Shown: piece by piece, positions 18,640 to 26,541 of the stretch | How positions within the stretch are numbered: the stretch's first letter is position 1 | Layout of the letters: the number at the start of each line of letters is the position of its first letter | Assembly (NCBI RefSeq): GCF_000686845.1 | Contig: NZ_JMLS01000005.1 | Location: 287,672 to 351,671, forward strand | Direction of reading: 5' to 3' | DNA from: Paenibacillus sp. UNC451MF | GTDB taxonomy: Bacteria; Bacillota; Bacilli; Paenibacillales; NBRC-103111 | Length of the DNA stretch: 64,000 bases | The notes under the pieces: model-generated | Databases searched by the model: none | What the model was told of the DNA's origin: nothing | What the model saw: the letters and a program-made list of their open reading frames with translations, nothing else | Translations under genes and position numbers: made by a program

Positions 18640-18766
18640 ATTTCGGTAGGATATGCCCCTCCAGCCGCTGTTGAAAACCGTAAATTTTCGATTAGAATTA
18701 GTGGTATTTTTACGGATTTCAAAGGCGGACGTAAACTCTTCCGAGGCATACCCTACCTACATTTCT
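18640..18766. repeat. Palindromic intergenic repeat, copy A
   Basis: An imperfect palindrome of about 127 bp, similar to a second copy at 57359-57495. Outer arms contain CGGTAGGATATGCCCCTCC and its approximate complement ending CATACCCTACCTAC. Inner arms TTGAAAACCGTAAA (18671-18684) and TTTACGGATTTCAA (18709-18722) pair at 13 of 14 positions. Shared blocks with copy B are CCGCTGTTG and AAAGGCGGACG. Both copies are followed by TCAAACCAAA and a GC-rich terminator. It contains no reading frame. Confidence 0.75.
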
Positions 18767-18798
18767 GGCGAATTTCTAATAAGGACTCTCATCAAACC

Positions 18799-18824
18799 AA
18801 AAGCCGCCCACGAGGCGGCTTTTT
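18799..18824. terminator. Bidirectional terminator downstream of repeat copy A
   Basis: AAGCCGCC-CACGA-GGCGGCTTTTT. It lies between a plus-strand unit and the convergent EamA gene and has T-rich tails in both directions. Confidence 0.85.
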
Positions 18825-18864
18825 ACTATAAAGAGAGGAGTAGGAAGAGAAGAAGTATCTAAGC

Positions 18865-19770
18865 CTAAGCCGTCTTAAAGTTCTTCTTACTGCGCAAAGC
18901 TTTAGGCTTGGAATTCACCAAAACGATACTAAGCAGGATAAGAATAAGTCCTGCGACCAGTGTAACGGTGATTTTTTCACCTAAAAAGAGCACGCTGCAA
19001 ATAATCGAAATGAGCGGGATAAGGAAGGTAAATGATCCTACTTTGCTTGCTTCACCGGAACCTACAAGCTTGAAGAAGGCAAGCCAGCCAAGAGCAATAA
19101 CGAAAATAGAAATGAACAATAAGCATACAACGAACGGCAAGTTCCAATGAATATCGGACCAGCTTTCAAAAACGGTGCCAGTACCTGATAACACGATACC
19201 GCCGATAAAAATCTGAAGGGCAACGACCCAGATGGCATCTACCTGCCCGGTTGTTTTCTTCATATATAACGTACCTAAGGCCCAACTAATCGCACTGCCG
19301 ATAGCGAGCCAAATCCCCATAGTCGATATAGGACCGGCAAATCCCCCGCTGCTGATGGCGGCGACCCCGAAGAATCCCAGAACCAAGCCCAGCATCTTCA
19401 AACCGAACATAGCTTCTCCAAGCCATAACCAAGAACCTAGACCTAGCAGCACAGGCTGGAAAAACACTAGAGCAGAGAATAGCCCAGCCGGCAAATAGTT
19501 CAGTCCAACGGTCTGAAGCCCATAATAAAGGATAATGTTCAGAACGGAAGAGATGAGGTAAATGTGCCATGTTTGCTTTAAGCGCAGCTTTTTATATCTG
19601 GGTAACGAGATGAGTACCAGGATCAGCCCACCGATGAATGTCCTTAACCCTGCGAATAGCAATGGCGGTGTGTATTGAAGTGCATATTTGGATAGCGGCC
19701 AGTTGATTCCCCATATAATGACGAGAAACGTCAAATAAACGGCAGCCCGTGTACGTGAAAGCTGCGGCAT
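18865..19770 (-). CDS. EamA-family transporter (DMT superfamily)
   Basis: A 301-residue membrane protein with ten predicted transmembrane segments in two EamA repeats (YLTFLVIIWGINWPLSKYAL at the N-terminus, AIGSAISWALGTLYMKK opening the second half near 155). A Lys-rich cytoplasmic C-terminus follows. It is divergent from the LysR gene at 19876, so the two probably form a regulator-exporter pair. It is the second such pair in the window, about 10 kb from the first. It lies 2.2 kb from the Fur-box operon. EamA-type exporters are known for some opine metallophores (CntI of Pseudomonas), but a link here is inference. Confidence 0.84.
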   Translation of the reverse strand: MPQLSRTRAAVYLTFLVIIWGINWPLSKYALQYTPPLLFAGLRTFIGGLILVLISLPRYKKLRLKQTWHIYLISSVLNIILYYGLQTVGLNYLPAGLFSALVFFQPVLLGLGSWLWLGEAMFGLKMLGLVLGFFGVAAISSGGFAGPISTMGIWLAIGSAISWALGTLYMKKTTGQVDAIWVVALQIFIGGIVLSGTGTVFESWSDIHWNLPFVVCLLFISIFVIALGWLAFFKLVGSGEASKVGSFTFLIPLISIICSVLFLGEKITVTLVAGLILILLSIVLVNSKPKALRSKKNFKTA

Positions 19771-19875
19771 GTAAATCCACTCCTTGTTGTCTTATCTTTT
19801 GTCTTTAACCATGATACAATGATTTCTGTAATAAATAAAATGAATGTTAATCATAAGGGGTATACCAAAAACGTT

Positions 19876-20751
19876 ATGACTCATTCTCAACTAAAACTAT
19901 TAGTCAAAATTGCTGACACCGGAAGCTTTACAAGAGCAGGTCAAGAACTGAATATGACGCAGCCTGCGGTAAGCCGCGCTATTTCTACGCTGGAGGCCGA
20001 ATTGGGTGTCACCCTCCTTATTCGTGACCGCCGTAAAGGGATTGTACTCACGGAAGTCGGCAAGCGCATCCTTGTTCTTTTCCGTGATATATTGAAAGGC
20101 TTTGATAAGGTCGATCAAGAGGTAGCAGCGGAGAAAGGCTTTGAAGTCGGGTTGATCCGTATCGGTTCTTTTCCAGCAGCTTCAGCACATTTTTTACCTA
20201 AAATTTTTCGCGTCATTGGCGAGAAGTACCCGCGACTCCGATTCGAGCTTCACGAAGGAAGCATCGATGAGATTAAGGAATGGTTAGCGGCGAGAACGAT
20301 CGATGTCGGTTGGATTATTCCGCCGAACGATGAGTTTGAAGCCGTTCCCTTACTCAAAGAACGAATGTCATTATTTTTGCGGGAAGATCACCCTTTGCAA
20401 AGCCTTGACACCATTCATGTCAAACATCTTGATAATGAACCGATGATCATTTGTAAAGGCGGCTATGAAACTCCAATCTATGAGCTGTTCGAACGAGCTG
20501 GCGCTCGGATTCAAGCCAAATTTGTTGTTCACAACGTCAATACGGCTTTAAATATGATTCAAGAAGGTCTTGGGATGGCTATCATGTCCAATGTCTCATT
20601 ATCACTGTCCTCTTTGCCGCCCAACGTGCGAATCCGCTCTCTGGAGCCGCAGCCTTACAGGGAAATTACATTAGCAGTCCCTTCTCTGGAGGAGTCATCG
20701 TTAGCCGTTAAGCTGTTTATTCAAACTGCCAAGGATATCTTTTCCAACTAG
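19876..20751 (+). CDS. LysR-family regulator divergent from the EamA transporter
   Basis: A regulator of about 291 residues. The helix-turn-helix segment reads GSFTRAGQELNMTQPAVSRA and the LysR effector-binding domain follows (IGSFPAASAHFLPKIFRVIG opens it). I chose ATG 19876 because the family normally begins a few residues before the first helix. The preceding AAGGGGT is rather far at about 14 nt, so an upstream start (19819 or 19840) cannot be excluded. It is followed by about 110 nt without a gene and then a terminator. Confidence 0.8.
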   Translation: MTHSQLKLLVKIADTGSFTRAGQELNMTQPAVSRAISTLEAELGVTLLIRDRRKGIVLTEVGKRILVLFRDILKGFDKVDQEVAAEKGFEVGLIRIGSFPAASAHFLPKIFRVIGEKYPRLRFELHEGSIDEIKEWLAARTIDVGWIIPPNDEFEAVPLLKERMSLFLREDHPLQSLDTIHVKHLDNEPMIICKGGYETPIYELFERAGARIQAKFVVHNVNTALNMIQEGLGMAIMSNVSLSLSSLPPNVRIRSLEPQPYREITLAVPSLEESSLAVKLFIQTAKDIFSN

Positions 20752-20859
20752 TAAAATCTTTAAAATATAAATATCACCCGTACATTCTGTTATCAGCGAC
20801 ACCGAAGCTTCATATGGATAACACGGTGAACCCGCGCGAACTAGTTAAAAGACAGAATT

Positions 20860-20902
20860 AAGCCGCTTTGTTCTCTCAATGAGGGAACGAAGCGGCTTTT
20901 TT
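20860..20902 (+). terminator. Intrinsic terminator upstream of the Fur-box operon
   Basis: AAGCCGCTT with an inner GTTCTCTCAATGAGGGAAC hairpin pairs with AAGCGGCTTTTTT. The rest of 20752-21079 holds this terminator, the Fur box and an AT-rich promoter region; no gene is seen. Confidence 0.92.
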
Positions 20903-20981
20903 GTTGTGGGTTATTGAGTTGGTTCATACGCTTATGAATGCAAACAAGGTTCAGATAATAAAAATAGTCGAAGTAAATGAA

Positions 20982-21002
20982 TGATAGTGATTATCATTAT
21001 CA
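20982..21002 (+). promoter_or_regulatory. Fur box upstream of the OCD/PLP/B12-mutase operon
   Basis: GATAGTGATTATCATTATC (20983-21001) matches the classical 19-bp Fur box GATAATGATTATCATTATC at 18 of 19 positions. In the 7-1-7 view, two overlapping motifs offset by 6 bp are present, TGATAGT-G-ATTATCA and TGATTAT-C-ATTATCA, each with one mismatch. It lies about 80 bp upstream of the first start codon and just upstream of a possible -10 (TATAAC, 21018-21023), a position expected for iron-dependent repression by Fur. The Zur (TCGTAAT half-site) and PerR (TTATAAT) consensuses fit less well. Confidence 0.8.
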
Positions 21003-21079
21003 TAAAATGGGAAAAGCTATAACATAAAGATATGATAATTGTTCTCAGTTATAAAATCAAACCGTTGGGGGATAAGCCA

Positions 21080-22087
21080 ATGCTTTATCTCAATGAATCG
21101 GATGTCGCCGCTAGTGGAGGGCATGATTGGATAGCTGCGTTGGAGGATGTAAGGAGAGCTTTCCAGTGCCATGCCCGAGAAGATAGCGTGCTTCCTCCCA
21201 AGGTGACGCTGCCGATTCCGTATGCAGAGAAAATAGGGCCCTCCTCAGGGCCTCTTCCGCATTATGTGGCGATGCCCGCCTATTTGGGCGGTAACATCCC
21301 TTATGCCGGCTTTAAATGGGTCAGTGTAGGACATCCGTATCAGGTGGATCAACCTGATATTACAGCTGTTATCGTAATCCAATCCCCGGATTCCGGATAT
21401 CCGGCTGCAATAATGGACGGTACGCTGATTACGGCCATCCGCACGGCTGCTGTAACGGCTGTAGCCGCGCAGGAGCTGGCGCCACCGTACGCAGAGGTGC
21501 TTGGGATTATTGGAGCCGGAGCACAGGGAGCCATGCACCTGCGGCTGCTTCCACAGGTTTTGCCGAAGCTTAAGCAAATTCGTCTCTACAATCGGAGCAG
21601 GAGTAAAGCTGAGGAGCTGGCCTCTAGAATGAAGAATGAGGTCAAAGCGGAAATTGTAGTGACTGGGCAAGCTCAAGAGGCGGTCGTAGAATCGGATATT
21701 TTGGTGACCGCTACGTCTTCCTCAGGAGAGCCGATCGTGCATGGGGAATGGCTGAAGGAAGGAGTTTTGTACGTGCAGGTGGGCAGGCATGAAATTGCCT
21801 TCGAAGCCGTACGGCAGTTCGACAAAATCCTTGTCGATGATTGGGAGCAAATCCGACATAGAGGAGTGCAGACGTTGGCTTTAATGGAGCAGGAGGGGGA
21901 GTGGCGCTGCTCTTGCCTTCATGGCACGCTTGGCCAGCGGCTGTTAGGGAGGATTGTCGGGCGTGAGTCCGCTTCCGAACGGATTATGTTTAGCAGCATT
22001 GGCTTAGGTGTGACGGATCTCGCTATAGCAGCCCGAATTTATGAGCAAGCGACGGCTCGAGGCATCGGACAATGGCTAGCCAGATAA
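21080..22087 (+). CDS. Ornithine cyclodeaminase / mu-crystallin family NAD(P)-dependent enzyme
   Basis: A 335-residue protein of the OCD family, whose members include ornithine cyclodeaminase, alanine and ketimine reductases, and SbnB, which makes a siderophore precursor. A Rossmann nucleotide-binding motif GIIGAGAQGAMHL is near residues 135-147, and the N-terminal half carries the substrate region with ITAIRTAAVTAVAAQEL near 116-133. I chose ATG 21080 because GGGGGAT (21067-21072) is 7 nt upstream. It is first gene behind the Fur box, with 24 nt to the PLP enzyme. Under iron control, an imine-reductase role in building a small amino-acid product is more plausible than arginine catabolism, but that is inference. 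Confidence 0.83.
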   Translation: MLYLNESDVAASGGHDWIAALEDVRRAFQCHAREDSVLPPKVTLPIPYAEKIGPSSGPLPHYVAMPAYLGGNIPYAGFKWVSVGHPYQVDQPDITAVIVIQSPDSGYPAAIMDGTLITAIRTAAVTAVAAQELAPPYAEVLGIIGAGAQGAMHLRLLPQVLPKLKQIRLYNRSRSKAEELASRMKNEVKAEIVVTGQAQEAVVESDILVTATSSSGEPIVHGEWLKEGVLYVQVGRHEIAFEAVRQFDKILVDDWEQIRHRGVQTLALMEQEGEWRCSCLHGTLGQRLLGRIVGRESASERIMFSSIGLGVTDLAIAARIYEQATARGIGQWLAR

Positions 22088-22111
22088 TAAAATAGTTAGG
22101 AGATAGATGGC

Positions 22112-23344
22112 ATGCTAGGGAAAGAACAACCATCGGCTGAGCCGAGAAGGTTTCATACGGACATCGTGCATGCAGGTGAAGAGACACGTAACCTTTACGG
22201 CAGTGTAACGACTCCGATTGTGCAGACCGTCAATTTTTATTTTGAAAGCACGGCTGAGCTGGAGGCATTTTATAGAGAGAAGCATGGATTAAACGATTTG
22301 GAAAAGGAAAGATATCCACGGTTCAAATATGGCCGAACGGGGAATCCGACCCAGCAGACCGTGGAGAAAAAGCTGGCCGCACTGGAGGGAGGCGAGGCGG
22401 CCTTATTGACCTCAAGCGGCATGAGTGCCGTCAGCACGGCGCTGCTCGACCTGCTATCTGCAGGCGATCATCTGGTGATGGTCGGTGATCCGTATTTTCA
22501 TATCAAAGAATTCGTCGATCGTTATTTAACGAAATGGAATATTACATCTACCTATGTGCCGATGAATGATTTCACGGCATTGGAACAGGCGATTCAGCCT
22601 AACACTAGGATCGTATTTGCAGAAACGCCGACGAACCCGCATATGCGGGTAATGGATATGAAAAAGGCAGTTCAGCTGTGTCGGGAAAAGGGGTTGTATT
22701 TCATCGTCGACAGCACCTTTGCCACACCATACAATCTTCGTCCCCTGGAGTATGGAGCCGATCTCGTTATTCATAGTGCGACGAAATTTATTAGTGGTCA
22801 TAACGATGTCATTGCGGGAGTATTGATCGGGCGGGCTAGTGATATTCACCGCATGCGAGACAGTCTTGAAATTATGGGCGGTACCATTCAACCGATGATG
22901 GCCTACTGGGTTACTCGAGGTCTCAAGACGCTGGGGCTTCGAATGGAGAGGCACAATGCGACGGCGCTGCGAGTGGCTCAATTTTTGGATGCACATCCCA
23001 AGGTACGCAAGGTGTATTATCCCGGCCTTCCTTCCCATCCGGATTATGCGATCGCTCTATCGCAAATGAGAGGATACGGTGGCGTTGTCACGTTTGAGGT
23101 AGATCATCTGGAACAAGCGAGACAAGTGGTTGACGCGATGCGGATTCCTCGGCTCGCTAGCAGCTTGGGGGGCGTGGAAAGTTTGATCAGCGTAACGGCG
23201 ATGAGCGCGATGGCCTACTTCTTCATGACACAGGAAGAACGGATGGAGCGGGCTATTCCCGATGGGATGATTCGTTTCTCTATCGGTATTGAAGACCCCG
23301 ACGATATTATAGCCGATTTGGCGCAGGCGCTGGATAAGCTTTGA
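22112..23344 (+). CDS. Cys/Met-metabolism PLP enzyme (cystathionine gamma-synthase/lyase type)
   Basis: A 410-residue fold-type I PLP enzyme. The PLP lysine is K225 in HSATKFISGHNDVIAG. The cofactor-binding blocks TSSGMSAVSTALLDLL (near 108) and FAETPTNP (near 170), and the YGRTGNPTQQTVEKKLAALE block (near 73-92), are typical. The family catalyses gamma- or beta-replacement and elimination on amino acids such as O-acyl-homoserine. It sits second in the Fur-box operon with no methionine-pathway gene nearby. A role forming a C-N or C-S bond in a non-protein amino acid is possible. No T-box or S-box precedes the operon, which argues against routine methionine synthesis. Confidence 0.83.
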   Translation: MLGKEQPSAEPRRFHTDIVHAGEETRNLYGSVTTPIVQTVNFYFESTAELEAFYREKHGLNDLEKERYPRFKYGRTGNPTQQTVEKKLAALEGGEAALLTSSGMSAVSTALLDLLSAGDHLVMVGDPYFHIKEFVDRYLTKWNITSTYVPMNDFTALEQAIQPNTRIVFAETPTNPHMRVMDMKKAVQLCREKGLYFIVDSTFATPYNLRPLEYGADLVIHSATKFISGHNDVIAGVLIGRASDIHRMRDSLEIMGGTIQPMMAYWVTRGLKTLGLRMERHNATALRVAQFLDAHPKVRKVYYPGLPSHPDYAIALSQMRGYGGVVTFEVDHLEQARQVVDAMRIPRLASSLGGVESLISVTAMSAMAYFFMTQEERMERAIPDGMIRFSIGIEDPDDIIADLAQALDKL

Positions 23345-23391
23345 ACTCTGGCAGACGAGGCTGAGGCTGATAGGTGTGACGGGAGGCTGAT

Positions 23392-23856
23392 ATGATGGAA
23401 AAGGGACAAGATCCTTACACACGCGGACTGATCAATTTCGACCCGTTCGTTGAGAGAAGGCGGATGATCGGTGAGGTGGTCGCCGTTTTAGAGGGGCGGC
23501 TGAGCAACAGGGGGCTTGCCTTGATTCATGCCCGTTCAAGAGCATGCCGGAAGCACGATATCCATGAGCTGATCTTGACGGCTGATCCCGAGGCGAAGCC
23601 TGGAGTGCAGGTGGATCAGATCGCTTATTTGGCTTTTTTTGAAGTGACGCGGGGAGCCGTGATCGTTGCCGGGGACCGAATAAGGATAGGAGACCGATGG
23701 AGCGGTACGGTCGTCGGCTTCGATGAAACGCATGTGCCTAACCATATTAATATTGTAGTAGCTGGAGAAGAAGTGACCGGACGGGAAGCGGGCTTAGGGG
23801 TAGGAGACGCGGTTCATATTATACCAGAAGGTGATGAAGATGAACTCAGCTCATGA
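23392..23856 (+). CDS. Conserved-looking 154-aa protein in the B12-mutase operon (function unknown)
   Basis: I do not recognise a named domain with confidence; it may belong to a DUF seen beside cobalamin mutases. The protein is soluble with no signal peptide or membrane segment. The C-terminal half (about 95-150) has the alternating beta-strand and Gly pattern of a small barrel (GDRIRIGDRWSGTVVGFDE, then PNHINIVVAGEEVTG). The N-terminal half has an Arg-rich stretch (HARSRACRKHDIHELI). A good ribosome site (GGGAGG) precedes the ATG pair at 23392/23395. Its end overlaps the next gene by 17 nt, so it is co-translated with the mutase genes and may be an accessory or chaperone subunit. Confidence 0.7.
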   Translation: MMEKGQDPYTRGLINFDPFVERRRMIGEVVAVLEGRLSNRGLALIHARSRACRKHDIHELILTADPEAKPGVQVDQIAYLAFFEVTRGAVIVAGDRIRIGDRWSGTVVGFDETHVPNHINIVVAGEEVTGREAGLGVGDAVHIIPEGDEDELSS

Positions 23857-24088
23857 AGCATTGGAGAGAGTCGTTGATGCCATTGATATCGAGACGTTTA
23901 TGATATGCGGCAGTGAGCAGGAGGCAGGGCAGCTTATGCTGGAGCTGCTGAATCAAATGGGCTTTCCAAACGGGGACGTGGTGTTTGTTCAGCATGAGGG
24001 GCCAGGTGCCCGGGTGAGGGGCCGTGCTTATGTCCATACCCCTGAAGAAGCTCCTCTGCAGATGCTATTGAAGGCGGGAGAAAGATGA
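23840..24088 (+). CDS. 82-aa small protein preceding the B12 mutase (function unknown)
   Basis: A small acidic protein (HEALERVVDAIDIETFMICG at the start, ending near APLQMLLKAGER) with no recognised domain. ATG 23840 is chosen because AGAAGG (23826-23831) is 8 nt upstream; GTG 23831 and ATG 23834 sit on or against that site. It overlaps the upstream gene by 17 nt. Its stop overlaps the mutase start in an ATGA arrangement, so the three are translationally coupled. Its size recalls the small subunits of B12 aminomutases (OraS), but I see no sequence similarity to them. Confidence 0.68.
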   Translation: MNSAHEALERVVDAIDIETFMICGSEQEAGQLMLELLNQMGFPNGDVVFVQHEGPGARVRGRAYVHTPEEAPLQMLLKAGER

Positions 24089-25917
24089 GTGTGCAGCGAA
24101 TATTGCTTGTTCCGCTCGATCCTGTACATGATGTCGGCATCAAGCTGATCCGCAATGGACTTGCGGAAGCAGGGCATGAGACGACGCTTCTGCCCCCTGA
24201 CCTGACCGTAGATGAGGTTATCGAACGGGCTTTGCAGGGAGATTATGACTGCATATTGCTCAGCCGGACGATGGGCTACGGGGTGATGGAGCTGCTTGCG
24301 CGGTTCATCGAGCTTATCAAGTCGGCAGGAATTAGAGACCGCGTCAAGCTCGGTGTCGGGGGCATGGCGATTCGGCCAGAAGTTGTCGATCCGCTAGGCT
24401 TTAATGGAAGCTTTGGCCCGGGAACAACGGTAGAGGAGGCCGTTGCCTTCGTAGAGGATAGGCCTGTTAACGAGGCGGTGTCGGGAGCTGTACGGCGGAA
24501 CAAGCCCCAATTGACTGCTGGATTTTCGTACCGCTATGGAGAGAATCGAATGGGCAGCTTGCTCGACGGCATTGCACGCGAGGCGGTTGACTGGGCTGCG
24601 TGCCGTACAACGGCCGCTCTGCAGAGGGCACAGCTTCGCCAGTCCGCCTTCCGGCAGGGAGATCCTGCCGATGGGTTTCGGCTGAGCGGCTCGGCAAAAC
24701 GCGAATATGCTATGCGCTGCTCGCAGGATATTCGCGATTACTATGCTGCCGGCCATCTGCCCGAACGGGTGCGGCGCATTCGCACCTCCCGATTGGAGGA
24801 GGCTGTTTCATTCTGCTTGGCCTCGGCAGGAGGCAAGCAGAGTGTCACGCTGCACCATCAGGGTGCGAAGCCGGTAGTCCTCGTACAATACGGGACCGGA
24901 TCGCCGCTGATGGATATTACTCATCTCAAGGTGGCGGAGGCTTGGGGGGCGGAAGGTGTCATTCATTTCGATCCGGCTTGGGGAGCGCGGTCGGAGGGGC
25001 TGCTCGAGGGCTGCTTATCGTTCCAAGGGGATGGTACGGTCATTACACCGGATAACATTCGGCTGCTTCGTTCCGCCCTATTACCGGAGACCTTGTTCCA
25101 GGTAAGGGCGCACCGCGGTCTTAACACGCCCGAGACAGTGGTCATAGCCGGAGAAGCGGGTGCAGACCTAACCAAGATCAATATTGCCTATGGCTCACTT
25201 GGCGGAGGTACTGATCCTGAGCGGTTGACAGTCGACGGCATTGCTGCCATGACCTATGCCGCTCAGTACGGGTTGCCTTATGACATTGTAACCAATGAGG
25301 AGCTGTGCGGCGTGCCGGCTTACAAAGCATTCGCAGGAATGCTTATCGGCTGTGCATTAGGGAGACTGACCGGAGGCTCTCCGATTCTTCAACCCTTGTT
25401 CTGCCATTCTCCAGAAGCAATGCTTAAGGGGAGAATGAGCGATAATTACATCGATTTCAACGCCGCCAAAATTCAGGCGCTGCGGTGCATCATCGACGCG
25501 CCGATCTGGCCGGGAGCCCCGTTAGGCTTCATGACCCATACCGAGGATCGGGTGCAATCATCGGTCACTACCTCGCTGCATGCCGCGCTGGCTGCATCGC
25601 TACAGGTCGACGCGATGACGATCGCCTCGAGTGACGAAGCATATTCCGGCGGTACGATCTCCGCTCAAGCGAGAGTAGACACGCTTCGCGGAGTGAAGGA
25701 AGCGCTCCGCTTCCTGGGGCATGGGCATATAGCACCGACAGCAGCGGCTCAAGGGATGTCCGAGCAGCTGATCGAGCAGATCGAGCGCGTGCTTGAGCAG
25801 GTGCGGTCGATCGGCTTTGTCGATTCGCTATATCGCGGTGTGCTGGGAAGCACGGAGGAGGGGGCTTATCCGGGCAGAGCGGGGAAAGGGTCGGTAGAGA
25901 CTGCCATCCATTACTAG
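24085..25917 (+). CDS. Fused adenosylcobalamin-dependent mutase, KamE-KamD-like (lysine 5,6-aminomutase superfamily)
   Basis: A 610-residue protein. Residues 1-125 form a B12-binding Rossmann domain that parallels KamE: DPVHDVGIKLIRN (12-24), ILLSRTMG (57-64), ELIKSAGIRDRVKLGVGG (76-93) and GFNGSFGPG (105-113). From about 260 a TIM-barrel-like region parallels KamD: VLVQYGTGSPLMDITHL, a GDGTVITPDNIRLLRSAL block, and GFMTHTEDR near 490. The order B12 domain then barrel is the reverse of OraE. The axial-ligand candidate is His15, but the motif Asp is three rather than two residues before it. The position matching the KamE PLP lysine (His+11) is Leu26. It is last in the Fur-box operon. The exact reaction is unknown. 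Confidence 0.78.
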   Translation: MSVQRILLVPLDPVHDVGIKLIRNGLAEAGHETTLLPPDLTVDEVIERALQGDYDCILLSRTMGYGVMELLARFIELIKSAGIRDRVKLGVGGMAIRPEVVDPLGFNGSFGPGTTVEEAVAFVEDRPVNEAVSGAVRRNKPQLTAGFSYRYGENRMGSLLDGIAREAVDWAACRTTAALQRAQLRQSAFRQGDPADGFRLSGSAKREYAMRCSQDIRDYYAAGHLPERVRRIRTSRLEEAVSFCLASAGGKQSVTLHHQGAKPVVLVQYGTGSPLMDITHLKVAEAWGAEGVIHFDPAWGARSEGLLEGCLSFQGDGTVITPDNIRLLRSALLPETLFQVRAHRGLNTPETVVIAGEAGADLTKINIAYGSLGGGTDPERLTVDGIAAMTYAAQYGLPYDIVTNEELCGVPAYKAFAGMLIGCALGRLTGGSPILQPLFCHSPEAMLKGRMSDNYIDFNAAKIQALRCIIDAPIWPGAPLGFMTHTEDRVQSSVTTSLHAALAASLQVDAMTIASSDEAYSGGTISAQARVDTLRGVKEALRFLGHGHIAPTAAAQGMSEQLIEQIERVLEQVRSIGFVDSLYRGVLGSTEEGAYPGRAGKGSVETAIHY

Positions 25918-26104
25918 CTTTGCGAAGCTCAATGTGCAGTAGGGGTGTTCACTGTTTTTTCTTGTCGAAGAATATAGCCTTGTGAACAGCCCACCGCCAT
26001 GCTCGTGCTGCCGACAACTGCCAAAAGAGAATGGACAAACAGGAGGGTGGAGGATTACTATTAAGCAGAGATTGTAAAATCAACCCAAAGGCAGGGGAAT
26101 TTCA

Positions 26105-26524
26105 ATGACGCAAAGCTGTATTTATTGCACGAAGGACGAACGGATCAACAACCTGATGATCGAAATCGGTCAGCTGCAAGTATCGACATTATTTTTGTTC
26201 AGAGAGCAGACGTACCGGGGACGGTGTGTTGTTGCTTTGAACGAACACGAGACGGAGTTTTTCCACCTTTCCCAAGAGAAGCAGGATGCTTATATGCGGG
26301 ATGTCGCTCAAACAGCACGTGCTATTGAGCAGGCCTTCTCTCCGAACAAAATCAATTATGGTGCTTTCGGTGATACGATGCCTCATGTTCATTTCCACAT
26401 CGTTCCGAAGTATGAAAATGAGTATACTTGGGGAAAAATGTTCGAGATGAATCCGGCTCCTAACAAGCAGCTTAGCGATTCCGAGTATGAAGAAATCATC
26501 GATCTTATCAAAAAGAACTTATAA
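26105..26524 (+). CDS. HIT-family nucleotide hydrolase/transferase
   Basis: A 139-residue HIT protein. The catalytic histidine triad is HVHFH (residues 94-98) followed by IVPK. An N-terminal CIYC pair (5-8) is typical of the Hit-like branch, and FREQTYRGRCVVALNEH (32-48) is the nucleotide-binding strand region. Members hydrolyse adenylylated compounds such as AMP-lysine, ADP-ribose conjugates or dinucleoside polyphosphates. It stands alone, about 190 nt after the mutase operon with its own ribosome site (GGCAGGGGAA), and ends at a terminator. The preceding 25918-26104 gap shows an inverted GTTCAC/GTGAAC pair but no gene. Confidence 0.87.
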   Translation: MTQSCIYCTKDERINNLMIEIGQLQVSTLFLFREQTYRGRCVVALNEHETEFFHLSQEKQDAYMRDVAQTARAIEQAFSPNKINYGAFGDTMPHVHFHIVPKYENEYTWGKMFEMNPAPNKQLSDSEYEEIIDLIKKNL

Positions 26525-26541
26525 ACCAGCTAACCTAAACC

